NCBI GenBank assembly: GCA_013396995.1
Contig: VWZP01010430.1
Span: 124,001-188,000, forward strand
Direction: 5' to 3'
Length of the DNA: 64,000 nt
DNA from: Dicaeum eximium
Lineage: Eukaryota > Chordata > Aves > Passeriformes > Dicaeidae
Shown: piece after piece, positions 37,576-51,180 of the stretch
How the letters are laid out: each line of letters starts with the position of its first letter
Numbering within the stretch: the first letter of the stretch is position 1
Program-made: the position numbers and the translations under genes
The notes under the pieces: model-generated
Databases searched by the model: none
Seen by the model: the letters and a program-made list of their open reading frames with translations, nothing else
What the model was told of the DNA's origin: nothing

Positions 37576-38339
37576 AAGGGCTCAATTGCAGTGTAACAGG
37601 CTTACTGGTGCTAAATAACTCTTGTTATTTACTTGAAGGTTGGTGGTTACTTGCTGGTTGTAGGGGCTGCTTTTCTGGGGACATGTGGAGGCATAAGCCT
37701 CTGTCTTTACCACACTTTTTTCTTTTCCTCGGTTGGGGTATTTTTTTGCAAAATCTTGGGGTTTCTTGCTCATCCTCAATGCTTTTAGTTGGTTTAAAAT
37801 GGATGGTGTCTCTTACCAGTTAGACCTTGTACTCTAGCATACCTCAGACTGCTCAACAGGATACTGCCACATTGCTTAACAACATTACAAAAACATTTAT
37901 TCTAACTAAATACAAGACATATCTGCTGCCTAGTTTGCTTGTTTTAAATTTAGAAAAAGTGCAAAGCTGGTGGGGAGAAGAGGAGAGTTCTGTGCATCCA
38001 ACTGGAGAACTGATGGTTGACAACCAAGTGGTGGTGATTTATGGCTGGGTAATTTTCCAGCTGCCATAATTTGTGTTGGCTCAAATGAGGACTGGTGGCA
38101 GTCTGAGTTAATAGCTGATGCAGTGAGGACCTGGCACATGGTAGCTTTGATCTACTCAGCCATGGGAGCAGGCACTTCTCAAATCACCCAGGCTTCACTG
38201 CCAAAACTCGGAGGAGTGGGTGGGCTCCAGCTGTGTGGAGGGATGGGTGTGTGGGAGGAAGGAGGGAAAGTGTGAATGCATCCAGACGAGACCCAGGCTC
38301 ATGTGTGGGGCCCTCAAACTGAGTGTTACACTCTATAAG

Positions 38340-39450
38340 GTGCTATTTTTTCACTGAATTATTTTCTGTTTTAACGCTGATAAAAAGAGGCTTTTATTCT
38401 GATGTTGTTTGTTTTCAATGATTAAGAGATATAATAAGACAATTGCTGTCAAAGTGCATTGCTTATAGCAGAAGCAGTCTTTGTTTTGAGATTTTCTTGT
38501 GTCAAGGTTCTTCGGTAGCTCTCATTAGGAAATGCAGCACATGCCAGCCTTTGACAAGCAGCAGTGGGAGGAGTGTAGCCTAGCAAGAAAAGTCTAAAAT
38601 ATTTAAATATAAATAATTTACCTCAGAAGTTTACTCTCTGAATATTTCTTGCCACAGCACCTGACCAATTATGTTACCAAAGGAGTGTGCAAATCTATAA
38701 GCCATGGGTTTGGAGTGGCTTGACAGATAAGCCTTCCTTATGGGAAGTTGTAACTTTGCTATTACGAGTCGGGTTCACTTTTGAATTTTGAATTACTTTT
38801 TTTTTTAACTAATGGTCGATTTTATGTAAACCGCTCAGTGATTAGGAATTTATTTCAAAGATCATCCTCCATAAAGTCTCTTGATCATATTTTATGGTTC
38901 CCGTGACTCATGGATGTAATCTTGTATCCCTGGGATATTCATGGCATGCTTATCTAATTCCCCAAGTAGCTAATCTCACTTCTCTACCTTAAAAAAAAAT
39001 ATTAAAATATCTTTAAAGCAAGACTGGTAAAAAGGCAAATTTTACAGCCAATCTTCAGCTCCAATTGCTCCTGCTGGGGAAGTTATAATGATGAATTTGT
39101 GACATAATTTCTGCGGCAGCATGCTGGGATTTCATAAATGGAGATGGTGCTTATAGAGCAGTATCAGGTGAAGCTGGATTGTGATAGAAAAAGCCCTTAT
39201 TCAAATGCAAATTGTTCAATAATGGCATAGGGGATACCGGAAATTACTGGCAATTTATTTTATTTGGGTTAAGCTCCTCATTCAGTCTTCTTCAGTTGGA
39301 AGTCACTCTTCCAAGGATGTGAGCAAAAGAAATGGCTGGAAAATATATTTCTCCTCTCAAGAGAACAAAATTGTTCTAATTTAATAATAATTAATCAGTG
39401 TAATTAATAAGGCTCTTCTGTATTTCGATAATTTCTCCCATTCAAAACTC
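38340..39450. promoter_or_regulatory. Candidate conserved noncoding element cluster
   Basis: About 1.1 kb of AT-rich, non-repetitive sequence includes ATATTTAAATATAAATAATT near 38598-38620 and a TAATTAAT cluster at about 39376-39410. It is flanked by GC-richer DNA. This texture is typical of conserved enhancers in deserts around developmental regulators. No alignment was run. Confidence 0.35.
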
Positions 39451-42400
39451 TCCAAGTGCTTCACAAACCCTAATTGATTCCACCTTACTACTCCCTGTAG
39501 CAGGACCACATAATTTACCTCATTTTCTGGAGTCAGGGAGGTGTGTGAGCCAGGTGAATTGATTTAAACAGGTTAAATTATTTGCCTGAGGCCAGACAAA
39601 GACCTGAAGTCAGGAAAGATCTGTGTTTCAGAGATCAGCCTCTACCCAATTGGGTTTTGGCTATTGGAGAGTGGGTGCAGCTATTGCACAGCCACGGGAG
39701 TAGGGGCTGTGCAGTTGCAGCCTCCAAATAAATCTGGTGGATTTGTGTTGTCCAGCACATGAAGCTGGGAGTAGGAGCAAGCCCCATGAGTGCACATTGA
39801 TGGTGAAACCAGCTGAATTGGCTGTTCATTATTATTCTCACTGAAAGTGGAAACAACTTGGTTTGTTTTTTGGATTTTCTTTTCCCATTTTTTTTCTTTT
39901 CCTCAAATCACTTGGAATTTAAACTGTTTATCTGAGGATTAAACTAATTGCTTCTGCAAAATGCCATTCCCACACCATCTAGTGTACATCTGTTAACTGA
40001 GGAGGGATAAGTGAGCCAGTTGCCAGATGGTCTCTTGGATTTGGGTGGCGAGGAGCCAAGGAGCTGCCAGTTGGTGGTTTGTGGGGTTCTAGCAAAGAAG
40101 TCACGCTACATGCACATTCCCCTGGGTTACTCTTCTCTGCCTTAATGAAGATACTGCTTAATGCAATAAAGCAGCCATTAGCCCTCTCTCTGCACTCCCT
40201 CCTTCCCAAAAGGGGTGAGTTTATAAGCCTGATTTGTCTGACTGAGGCAGGCTTTTCTAGGAGCTTGGGTTCTCCGCACGCTATGTGTGCAAAGGCACTT
40301 TCTCAAGTATTCAGTCCCATGTCTGCTGGCTGCCTCTTTCTATGCCATAGTGGAAAGATGCTGTTGTGACAAAGCTGCTCTTTGAAAGGGGTTTTCATAG
40401 CTAGAAACTCAAAAAATCATTGCTTAGTCTTGATTATGAAATGACACATATACATCTATGTGTAATATGTATTGGCCCACATCATACTGACTATTTTGAA
40501 AACTTCAGCCTGAGGGCTGGATGCTGTACTTTGTATTTTAAAAGCATGTGATATTTGGCAGTGGTTGGAGTAGGACACAACGCCTGCTGTGCTGGAAAGA
40601 AGTGTTACATCAGAGTCTGAAGAGACTGTTCATAGTAGGGTAATACAGGTGTCCTTACCAACACTCAGAACATCTTTTCCAGGACTGGACCAGAATTTGG
40701 GACCCTCAGGGGTGACGACTAGATGTTGTGTTTTGCATGGGACTGCTGCATGTGGGACAGCTGGGGCATCCAGAACCCAGCCTGTTTCTGACCGTGCCCT
40801 TGGTATGGGCTGTGTTGCCCATTAGCTGTCACAATGGGCTGTGGAGTGAAAACCACCCGTCTTGAAATGAGTTAGTGACAAAGGGGCTTTCTTCTAGTTG
40901 AGGAGGTCTGGCGTGGTGCAAGGTGAAGCAAGTTTTTTTTTACCCTTCTTATACCACCAAAGTCTTCCTTGCCCTAAGAAACTCGCAGGAGGGAAGAAAT
41001 TATGGCTGCAGCATTAAAAGAAACAGTTTGGCAGCTGAGATTTTGGTTTGCTGTCAGAAGGGTGGTGGACATTAACAAGATTTAACCAAAACCATTTGTT
41101 GGAGGGAAGTCAGATCAATGGTTTCTTCTCCATTCTGTGAAGTGGAGCGACAGCATCTTCAAACTCACCAGTGTTGGGGCCAGACCGTGGGGCTACACTC
41201 CCATCTACACCATTTGGCTACATTAAAGATGGTGTTAGATGCACTGCTAAGCAATTCCTTGTACTTTGAGAAGTGATTTTTTTTCTTTAAAGGAGGAGTT
41301 TGGCAAGGGGCAGAAGTGGTGTGTCCTCCCAGGGCTGGTCTTACACCACTTGCAAAGCTCCCCAGGGTAGGTTCTGCTGGTGAACAAATCTCCTGGCATT
41401 GCAAAGCAATGACTGTTCTCAGATACGGCCAGTGCTAAGACCCCATCTGTGTGGAGCTGCCCTGGGGATGTGCAGGTCAAAAAGCCCTTTGCTTTGTCTT
41501 GGAGAAATGTTTGGCCAAGTTGTGCACAATCTTTGTTGAGGCAATGTCCACATAGCATCACTTAGCGAACAGCTCTTGGTGGAAGCAGGGCTGGGGTCTG
41601 TGAGGCAGCTTGCGTGGGCATGGGAAACAGCCCTGGTCCTGTGGAGCTTTCTCCCAGTTCACTCTGGTGCCCTGGGCACACTCCTGGGGATTCCCTGGCT
41701 GTGCCTCGCAGCACACAAGCACAGGGTGGGCAGGGGCTGTGTGTGGTGAGAACAGCACCTGGCTATACAGGGAGGTATCTGTGCTCCTGTTCCAACCCAC
41801 ATCCCTCTGTTTCCCCTGTGGAGGAACAGCATGTTCCCAGCCAAGCCCCATTCTCTGGGGGAATAATACCCTGTCCTAAGGCTGCTGGGAGCAAGCAGCT
41901 GCCTAGCCAGAGAGTCAGGAGCTGTGAGGTACTTATGCCTTTTCCTTTTGCTCCAGCTTTAGTATGAAAATTCCTCTAGAAAAATACACTTGAACACTTT
42001 CAGTTTGGGCAGGGACCTGGGCAGGAGCAGGGAAGGGAGGGAAAAGTCTCTGGTGAAGCTCCCTCTGAGTTACAATTTAAGTTTCATCTGCCCCAGCCCT
42101 GGGAGGGACACAAAATTGGCTTGTGGTTACAACCACCACTATTCTCTGTATGTCACCATTGTCCCTTGACCGCTGCAGCTCTCCTGGGAGCATATCAGAC
42201 CTGCTCCCAGCCCTCCTGCTGAGGCCTCCGTTGCCCATTTGTGCCTGCTTGGCTTCTCATGGACATGCAACACCAAGGGAGGACAAAATATGCATGTGGC
42301 ACTGGAGGAAACAGATGAATGGAGATTTGGGCTCAGAAGGGAGTTTTGTCTGCTGTCTGCACGCAAGGATGTGGTTAAGACCTTGTCTGGAATTGCCAAG

Positions 42401-45400
42401 GAATATAAAGTAGAAAATAGAACACTTTCTTGGGAGTGGAGAAAGCAAAAAAAGTCCTGAACATGATCCATCAGGAGTACAGTGCTGCTGCTTGGATGCT
42501 CAAAGAGAAGGGCCCAGAAGCTGCCCTTGGATATATTACCAAGAGCAGATATGGCAATGTGCAAGCTCCATCAGAGGAGTCACACACTGCCCATCGTTGA
42601 GAAGGGAGCTGGTGCTTTCTCAGCCACTTCTGAGAAACAGAAGATGAAATGTGGCACAAGACTTTATAGCTGTTTTTAAGGATGAATCAAAGCGATAAAG
42701 GCAAACAGCGATGCTGAGAAGGTGCACATATGGAAGAAGCTCCTTTATTGAAATTACAGGCACACAAATCCAGAAAAGCCTCATGGGTTAGGTCTAGGTG
42801 CTGATTTTGGTAAGCTTCTTAATTGGCATGATCCCTCCTTGCCCGGGTTATGGGGAAACTGACCTTCAGAAACCTGGTTCAGGGACGAGCATTGGCCATC
42901 CCTGAGGCTGGGTGGTGGCATACGAGGGGCCCTGCTCCATAGGGCTGTGACACAGGGCAGAAGAGTGAAGGAAATGGTCAAGGGCACAGGACAAACCTCT
43001 ACTCTGAGTCCCAATTTCCCAAGACAACACTAAGCTGGAACGCTTAAAGAGGATCCTTTGAAAATGACTGATGGTGAAACACTAGCTTTGGTTTCTGTAC
43101 CCATCTGTTGCACTTTAGGAGCGTAGATGTTTAACCTGGTCCAGAAGCTCAGGTTGATTGCAGCCCTTGTGCAGCGAGGATCCTTGGAGGCCACAAAAGC
43201 GATGGGCAGCTTGGAAATACCAGGCTGGCTTTAGGATGGCGTGTGGCTGTGCAGGGAGCCATCCTGCTGCGCGGGGCTGCGTCACTTCTCCACACATCCC
43301 GGTCGTTAATGTGCCAGGAAATTCGGGGCATCATCATGCAAAACTCTGTGTCTCTCACACAACAGGATTGATTTCTCTGAGCTCATTTGGAGCGTGTTTG
43401 GGGGTCAGATGAGAAATGCAGGATCAGAGCCAGCCTGAGGGAAGCTCCCATTTACGTGCATTTATCTCTTTTCCAAAAGAGGTCTCCAGCATATGCATGT
43501 TCAGCAGAGAGTGGTCTGGGTAAGGAGCACGCCCTCAAAGCAATTCCAGTTCTGCCTTTGGGATGTGCCTTACATTTCACATAAACTGAACTGGGTCCAA
43601 TATGCTCTGCATGATAGAATATGGCTTTGTGAGCACGTTCATGTGTGAGACTAACATTAGTAGACATTTGCGCTTCAATTTATGCTAAAAGCCAACAGAT
43701 GGGGAAAGTAAATGCCAGGAAACCAGGCCCTGATCAGGTGGCTCATACTGTATTTAGACAATAGGCTGTGTTGCATATTTGGAGTCTGATCTCGTGAAAA
43801 TGAAACCCTGCTGGTGCTAACCCACAGAGGCTTTGCACACTGGGAAAATGGCCAAATTCCTCTGGAAAATGGTGAACCACCAGCTGGGAGAACTAATGAA
43901 AGTTCACTTTTGCCAAAAAAGCAGAATTTCATCTCTTTGCATGAAAAAGATTGGCTCTCATTGATGGAGATTCCCCCTGTCCTGCCACCCCATCCTACAC
44001 ACATACAAGAGGAAACATAGCAGTCAAATACCCAAACCTGCTGCAGGGATCGCAAGTAATTTATTCCCTGTATCTGCAAGGGGTAAGGCGAGAAGTTTGG
44101 GCTGCAGGGTTTGGGCTACAGCAGGAATGGGTATGCTTCGTGCTGAGGAACCCTTCCTAAACGTAAGGGATGGGATTGCCCAGGACATCTGTGGCACTGT
44201 GGGGTGAGAGCAGAGTGGGGAGCATGTTTGCAGCCATGCAGGTTTATACAATCTCTGTTGAAGTGGGGGAACAGACTAGGGCATCTTTTCTAACTCAATT
44301 TCTTATGATTTCGGTCACCTTCCAGGCTGTTGGGCAACTTGGACCCAGCTGCTAGAGGAAGGTGGACAACTCTCCTGCCCCCAGCACTGGCCTCCTGGAG
44401 TTTCACTGCTTTTTGGAAAGCTTCATAATGATTTGCCTGTTCAGTTGCCTGATCAGTTGAATCTGGCTTTGTTCAGATGCTTCCTTAAGTCTCTCCATCC
44501 AAAGTGAGACTAGGCTTTTTCTCTTTGTACCAGCTGTGTAAGTGAGCTCCCAAAAACACTCTACCCTCTCCCACTGCCCAGGCTGGCTTCAGGGAGACCA
44601 AATTCACAAGGGTTGCCTGCATGGGGCAAGGTCTCTAGAGGGCAACAATTCCTCAATCCTCTGTGGTTCAAGACTTTCAGAGAATTTTGACCTAAATAAC
44701 TTTCCCAGGCCACTTTTTCCAAGTTCTCTTCTCTAGCTTCCAACATACAGTTTCCAAGGTGGGCCTGCAGTTCCCCTCTACAAGGCCAGCTCTTCCTCTC
44801 CCCTGGCACAGACTGAAGGATCTCTGCTGGTAGCACAGGCAAGGTAACCAGCTCAGATGAGCACCAATGCAGGCACTAGTTTAGTTTTGAAAGTGTAGCA
44901 AAGAACATTTCAAGGATTTTGTTCTCCTAGCAGAGCTGTCTGCCTGTTTCTGAACAGAAACGTGATCCAAGTGCTCTTGTAAAGCTCCCATTTTCTTCAA
45001 TAGCCCAGTGGTTAAGTTCCTTGACAGTATCTCTCAGCCAAACTGCCTGATAATCACAACGTGACCAAGCAAGGACAGTTTACCTTCAAATACAACAATT
45101 ATATCCAGGAGAAAAATAACTGAGCATGATGCTCTGCTGAATCTTGCTGCCCTGCTAAAGAAGGATGGGCAGTAGGATGACCTGACGGATGGGGTGCTGC
45201 TGGAGTAGGCCTGAGGACTTGCCTGAAATGCAGCCTTTGACCTTGCCCCACTGAATTTTTGCTTATCATGGGGCAAAGGATACTTACGAATTTCTAATGT
45301 GAAAGGGAACCAAATGATCTGGGATCACTGATCACGTGTTATTTGAATGACCTTGAATGGGTTGTATTTAGGGAAATTTGACTAACTTTAAAAGAAAAAC

Positions 45401-46379
45401 AGTATTTTGGCCTAAATTTTTAGGCTTTTTGAACAATATTGCTGCAATTCCTAAGAATAACCTGCAGAAGGATTTTTCTCCTTTGGGGAAAGGAAGGTCA
45501 CAGTGCAGCTGGAGCTGGGGGTAAGGGAACTCATTGCTTCTACTGCAGGTGTGAAGCCATCACCACTCCTTGCTTGGCTCCAGCAGGCTGAGTTTGCCCA
45601 GCTACATGTTTTTTGCTCCCTGTAACACAGGCTTGTCTGCTCATCTTAAAAGCTAAAGGTTGCGGACTTCTGGCAGTTGATGGAGTTTTTGGAGCCTTGT
45701 GCTGTTGGCATGCAGAGTAATGGAGAGTGTGTGCAACACTCCTGGAGGGTCAGGGTGGCCAGGTGGGAACTCCCCTCATTTTCTCCCTCCACATGCAAGA
45801 GCTTCCCTGCTGCTGGATGGGTGGCCTGAGTGGAGGTGCAGCACCTTTGCCCCTGGGCTCCTTTGCAAGTCCTTGGCCACTGAGGGCTTTGGGGTCACCG
45901 TGTGAGTCCAGCTGCAGCCCTGGCTCTGGCTGCCCACTCCCCAGGGCCTGGCATCCCACTTTCAGCTGAAGCACTGACCTTGGGAACTGCCTTGCTGGAT
46001 TTAACAAATATGGGCTGTAGGGAGAAATTAGAACATCTTTAACTACCACAGAGAGATTTGGGTCATGCTTATGACTTGAATGTTTACTTGATGAAGAGTG
46101 AATTCCTTCAGTCCCTTTGCAGCCCTTGGGAACCACTTATGAAAGGAATATCAATTGTTCTCTGCTCAATTAGTCATATATAAGTGAATGCCTTCTGGTG
46201 GTCGTCCCCAGAATGGTGCAAAATTGATTCACGTAACTGATGGTTACCGCAGAAGGATCTCACTTTCTTTGCACGGCAAAGTATGGGGAAAGCACACAAT
46301 GCTGGAGGAGGTGTCCTGGGCCTCTGGGAGAGGGAGAGTGCAATGGCTGTATGGGAAGCTATTGTGCCCAGTGTGGTGA

Positions 46380-46920
46380 CCTTGAAACATATTCAGCTTA
46401 TTAGGAGTGCATGTTGACTCTGAGATTTTAGTGTGACTGCGTGGCAAAGCAGTTAGGCCAACGAATATGTGATAATGTTTTTTATAAATGTGATAATTAG
46501 ATAAAAGAAGAGGGAGTTGGAGTTTAGACTTGAAGACACTAATTAAATGCACATTGACAAATCAACATATTGGTCTCATATGGATTAAAGCAGCTCTGAA
46601 ATGCTTCTTTTGTTTAGATTACACTAATTAAATTCACACGTTTTGCCAATCCATAATAGTTACCTTGAAACACAGAAGGCTGAACCTAAAGGTTTGAAAC
46701 ACACGTCGATAAACGTGCTGAAGTCAGAGCATTTTTGGAAGAGCAAATAGCTGAAGATTTTAAGAAATTTTGGGACTAATGTTTGTGAAGTTTTTATACC
46801 CTCACAACGGAACACTGTCAGAATGATGCATGCTCTTACTTAAATGCTGAGTGCTTAACTGCAGTTTTAAATTATGTTCAGTGATGAGGTAATAAAGTAT
46901 TTCAGCAAATATGTCTCAGA
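46380..46920. promoter_or_regulatory. Candidate conserved noncoding element with paired ACACTAATTAAA sites
   Basis: ACACTAATTAAA occurs at 46537-46548 and again at 46621-46632, 84 bases apart. The block is sharply more AT-rich than its flanks and has no open frame of note. Paired homeodomain or LIM-type sites at helical-scale spacing are common in developmental enhancers. Function is inferred from sequence texture only. Confidence 0.4.
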
Positions 46921-47454
46921 GGAGAACTTGAGAAAGAAAAAACCCACATTTATTCCCAGTAGCCAGTCTTTTCAGGTCAGTATTTAAAAACCACAGGTCA
47001 CACGTCAGAGAATTATGAGTTGCTGCTGGCAATATTTTTGGAGGTGAGGACTTCATAAATATATCAACTACTTGATGCAGGGCTGCCCCACAGCAGCCAC
47101 CACTGAGTCAAAGCCAGGGGATTGGAGTTTTGAAATTTAAACTAATATTTGTGTTCTTTCTGCTGGGTTAAATCTGAAAAGAACTGAGCTCGTTGATGTG
47201 CACATTGCCCAGAAATGGGAGGGGTGGTGTCAAACTGAAGCACCCTGTGTGGGCTGGTGGAGGCCCTTCCCTGCAGGACAGGGAGGTGCCTCGGGAAGAT
47301 GGTTTTTAAGGTTGCAAGGTGCTGTTCCAGCCTCCCCTGGCTAGAGAGGGACCCAGTGGCATCACAGGGTTGTGTTTTGTGCTGTACAGTCCAGACAAAG
47401 CCTCTTTGTCATCCTTAAGGACAAAAATCTCTGTGTAAGCATTACTGCTTCATC

Positions 47455-47630
47455 TCCAAAGCCTTAGGTGTGAGGGCCCCGCAATAATCCTGAGTCATCA
47501 CCATCTCATCATTACTGAATATTCTATTTTCTATTAGTAAACACAGTTTAACCACTTTACAGTTAAGCTTCTTAAGATTCATAGCTGATGAGGAAGCAAT
47601 TAGGACAGGATCTTAATGAATACACACAAA
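47455..47630. promoter_or_regulatory. Candidate conserved noncoding element
   Basis: This short AT-rich, non-repetitive block contains an AP-1/MAF-like TGAGTCATCA (about 47490) and CATCATTACTGAAT. It is flanked by GC-rich sequence. The evidence is texture and motifs only. Confidence 0.28.
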
Positions 47631-48108
47631 CTGGGGGGTTCCTGCTGGGGGAAAGGAGAGGTTCAGGCTCTGTCTAGAAGTGTTCAAAGCACACGGCAGT
47701 AAAATGCACTTAACAAGGAACTCTTTACTTGGGGGCTAATTATGCTAATCTTTGCTGTGTTGTCTGCTTCAAGTCTGGCTGTTGAATGGACAACTGGACC
47801 TGAAAATCTCTGAGCTTGGGAGGTTTCTACTGAAACTGGTGCTGTGTTATTGCAATAATTTACTCTATTTCCTTGATTAGAGTAAACTCATTGAGTTCCT
47901 CACGGAAGATTTAATAGTTACAGGATTTGGTCCAAGTTCAAGGAAAGTTTTGGGACTTTATTTTAAAGGCTGAACTTTAAATACATTTCCAGCTGCAGGT
48001 GGAAGGTGAGCTTGCATGGGGCAGTGGGAAAGCCAAAGGGAAGGGCTCTTTGAGAAGCTGGGGACTGTGAGGGTTGACAGCACTTCTCAGAGGTTTTTCA
48101 TCTCTGGT

Positions 48109-48136
48109 GTGTTGTTTGTTTGTTTGTTTGTTTTTA
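48109..48136. repeat. (GTTT)n simple repeat
   Basis: Five to six tandem GTTT units. Confidence 0.85.
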
Positions 48137-48699
48137 ATCAAAGCACTGAAATACTGGTGGATGGAGAGTGCTGTATAAATGCAAATTTCATTTGCCTCCC
48201 GGGGTGCAGGTGAATCACAGTTCCCAAGCAGGGAACAATGAGGCAGTGTGGGGATGAATGAGCATCATGGGGAAATTCAGCACCTCTGGGGTTCTGCTCT
48301 CCCTGCTCCGGTTTAAACAGCCGTGGGGACAGCTGGGCAAGGGCACGTCCCAGCTGTGCCCCTGGAGCTCTCCCAGCCCTGGTGCGGGTCATATCTGTGG
48401 GACTGCCCGTGGGAGCAAAATAGGATGGCACAGTGGCTTTGACCGTGAGGAGGGTCCACTGGAGTCCAACACAGAGCAGCTACAAGTCCTTGTCACCTTC
48501 TAACTTCTTTACAGACGTTGATTAATTAATCCTACCTAATTTGATCTATTTGTCAGTGATTTGCCCTCAATTATCACCAGCCAGGTTGAGGAGTGGCTGG
48601 CTGCTGCCACAGGTCTAAAGTGAGAGCTGGTTACTGAGAATCTTCTGCTAGCAGTCCTCATTTTGGGAAAAAATATTGGTCTGTTGCAAGATATGTTTT

Positions 48700-49180
48700 C
48701 TGTCACCGGTCTTTGCCCAAGGTGGGATTTCTGCGTTGCTCCTGCCCTGCCCTGTGGTGGTTGGGCTGGCACCGGTGCAGAGGCTCCGGCTAACAGGGTG
48801 CCCAGCGGGGAGGTGGCACTGCGTCTCTGATTTGGGTCAGTGAGAGGACAGTCCCTGCGCACAGCTGTCGCTTCTCTTGAATGGGTGAAAGTTCCCGTTT
48901 GAGCGCTGAAAGCTCTTAAAGGCTCCGGCTTTGTCTCCGCACACGCGGCAGCCGCTGCTGAGCCGGGCTGCAGTTCTTGCTCAGCTCTGCTGGTGTCGCC
49001 TGAGCTGAAACCCACTGCGGCTCTCGGGGGTGACAGAACGCCGTCTGCTTCTGTCCCAGCCTTGCTGGCTGTCGGGACCCAGCTGCGTCCCCAGGACGTG
49101 CGTGGATGTGGATCAATGGATGGCGAGGGGATTGGAGACGGGGACTGGGCTGTAGGCGTTGGAGAGCAGGCGGAGTTTGG
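48700..49180. promoter_or_regulatory. Isolated GC/CpG-rich island in the desert
   Basis: This is the most CpG-rich stretch of the right half of the window, with repeated CCGGC, GCGCAC and CACGCGGCAG sites. A minus-strand open frame of 159 codons (48536-49015) and several plus-strand frames overlap it, none with a recognisable domain. It might be the start of a noncoding transcript or an unmethylated regulatory island. Confidence 0.4.
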
Positions 49181-50629
49181 GATGGGAGGAAGTAGGTGAG
49201 GAGGAGTGATAAAGTGTAGGAGGTTCAGCTAAGTTTTACCTACCTATCCAGATGTGAAATTTGTGCCAGCTAGCCAAAACTCAAGATAGATGCCACTGTG
49301 ATTAGTTTAAAAATGCCCGTTGTCCTTGGAGGATGCTCAGGTCCTCAGCCCTTATCCAGAGAGGTCCCCTGGGAGGTGGGCTGGTTTAAACCTCTGAATG
49401 CAGGGATTTTTTTGTGAGGCTGCACCAAAACCACCACCCTGAGATGGTCATATGAAAATTGGAAGTGGCAACTGTCCAAGGCAGCTGCAGTTCTGGAGTC
49501 GTCTGAATTCTGGACGGCACAAATGTATTTTTGTTTTTTGTGTTGGATCACAGTGGATAGAAATCCCTGTACAGAACAAGGTACTCAGATAAGTCTGCAC
49601 CTTTCCCAGGATTTGCCATCCCTGTGTACCTTGACTGTGTCATCACACCTTGCAGAGGGTCTGTCAGTGCCACATCCCCAGCCTGCAGCTGGTGTGTGGG
49701 AGACAGCCTGCCACTGGAGAGACAAGCTGGGCTCTTTCTCTCTCAGCTGGTGACCAGTGTCCCTGGAAGAAAAATTGCTGAGCTGTGCATTGGAAAATTG
49801 CACAATAAGTGAAGTCAAGAAGAAACTTGGATGGGAAAGTATGAGTTAATGGAATAAATAATTGCATGCTGCTAGTCTTCCTTCATGTGAGGGTAATGAG
49901 TGTGTAATTCAGGTAATGAACAGAAGCCAAGGGCCCACCCTGCCCGTGGGTGGGCAGCAAGAGCAGAGAACTCCTTGGGACTTGTCTGACCCTGGTGTAA
50001 TTCAAATTGTTGATGTTAAACAGTGCTTCCACTCCTCTGGAAAATCAGCTATTCTTAGTTGTTGCCTGTCCCATCCTATGGCAAATGTCCCCTCCTGGTG
50101 ATTACATCTTCACTTTAAAAATAAAAAGTGCCCACTGTCAAGTGTGAGGAAGATGAGTCTTGTTACACCTCCAACCTCTGCTGCTCTTGGTGAGAACCTG
50201 CATCTTGTGGGCACCCTAGGGCTGGCAGCTGTGGTGTCCCCAGACTATGTGGGTGCCAGGGACGTTACCTACCACACAAATACCTGCTGGTGGACAGCGG
50301 TTGGACATGCTTACACGCACAACTCATTTTTTCCTGAGGCATTTTAGATGCAATATGGCTCTAAGGGTAACTTTTCCCACCCTAAAGGAGTCTGGTAGGT
50401 ATCACAGATGTCTTTTGGGTAACATAGCAACTCTCTCTTTTGGCTATTTGCAGGCTTCCAAGCCCAAAGCTGTCCTTTCTTTTTCAAGAATAGAATAAGG
50501 TATGCTATTAAAAAAAAAAAAAAAGCCAACAACGACAACAAACTAACAAAAAAATTCACCAGACCAACAGAATAATTTGCTTAAGACTCAAATTCACAGC
50601 AGCAAGTAAGATATAATTGCACCCTTTGC

Positions 50630-51180
50630 TCTTCAAAGATCTCATCCAGTGTATGCTGAAGTCAGTGAAAGCCACTCCGACTTCAATGAACATTTATAAT
50701 ATACAGCTCAGAAATATCCTTCCATTTTATCTGTACATGTCTGAAGCCTCTCTGGTGGAAATAAACTTCAGTATGTAGGTTTGGGTGTTTTAACATAATT
50801 TTATGTGGCATGAAAGTGTTTCATATTTGAACATGAAAGGAATAAAATTTGTTTGCCCTGAAAAACACAACTGCTATTAAAGAAGCATGTGGCATCAAGC
50901 CCAGATCACCTAGCAGGAGTTAATACAACACCTGTAGCTGCATCAGTATTGCTGAAACAAGTGATCAGCTGCTAATGAGCTGCCTGCCAAGCAGTGAGGC
51001 TGCCATCTGAAAACCTTTCTGGTCCTTGGCATCTGCCTCTGAGAGAGATATGAGCTATACAATCCCAGGAAATTATCATTATTATGTCAGATTAATTCTG
51101 CACATAGTCCAGTGTTTTAGCCCACTGTAAAACTAGAATTATCTCTTTGAAAATGCACTAAATAATTATCTGAAACTTGC
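50630..51180. promoter_or_regulatory. Candidate conserved noncoding element
   Basis: About 550 bases of AT-rich, non-repetitive sequence lie without open frames between GC-richer blocks, with AATTATCATTATTATGTCAG and ACTAAATAATTATC motifs near 51070-51175. The evidence is composition and motifs only. Confidence 0.3.

Noticed and set aside
48536..49015. A 159-codon minus-strand frame over the GC-rich island.
   Set aside because: It has no domain, no splice context and overlaps other equally long frames; GC content explains it.
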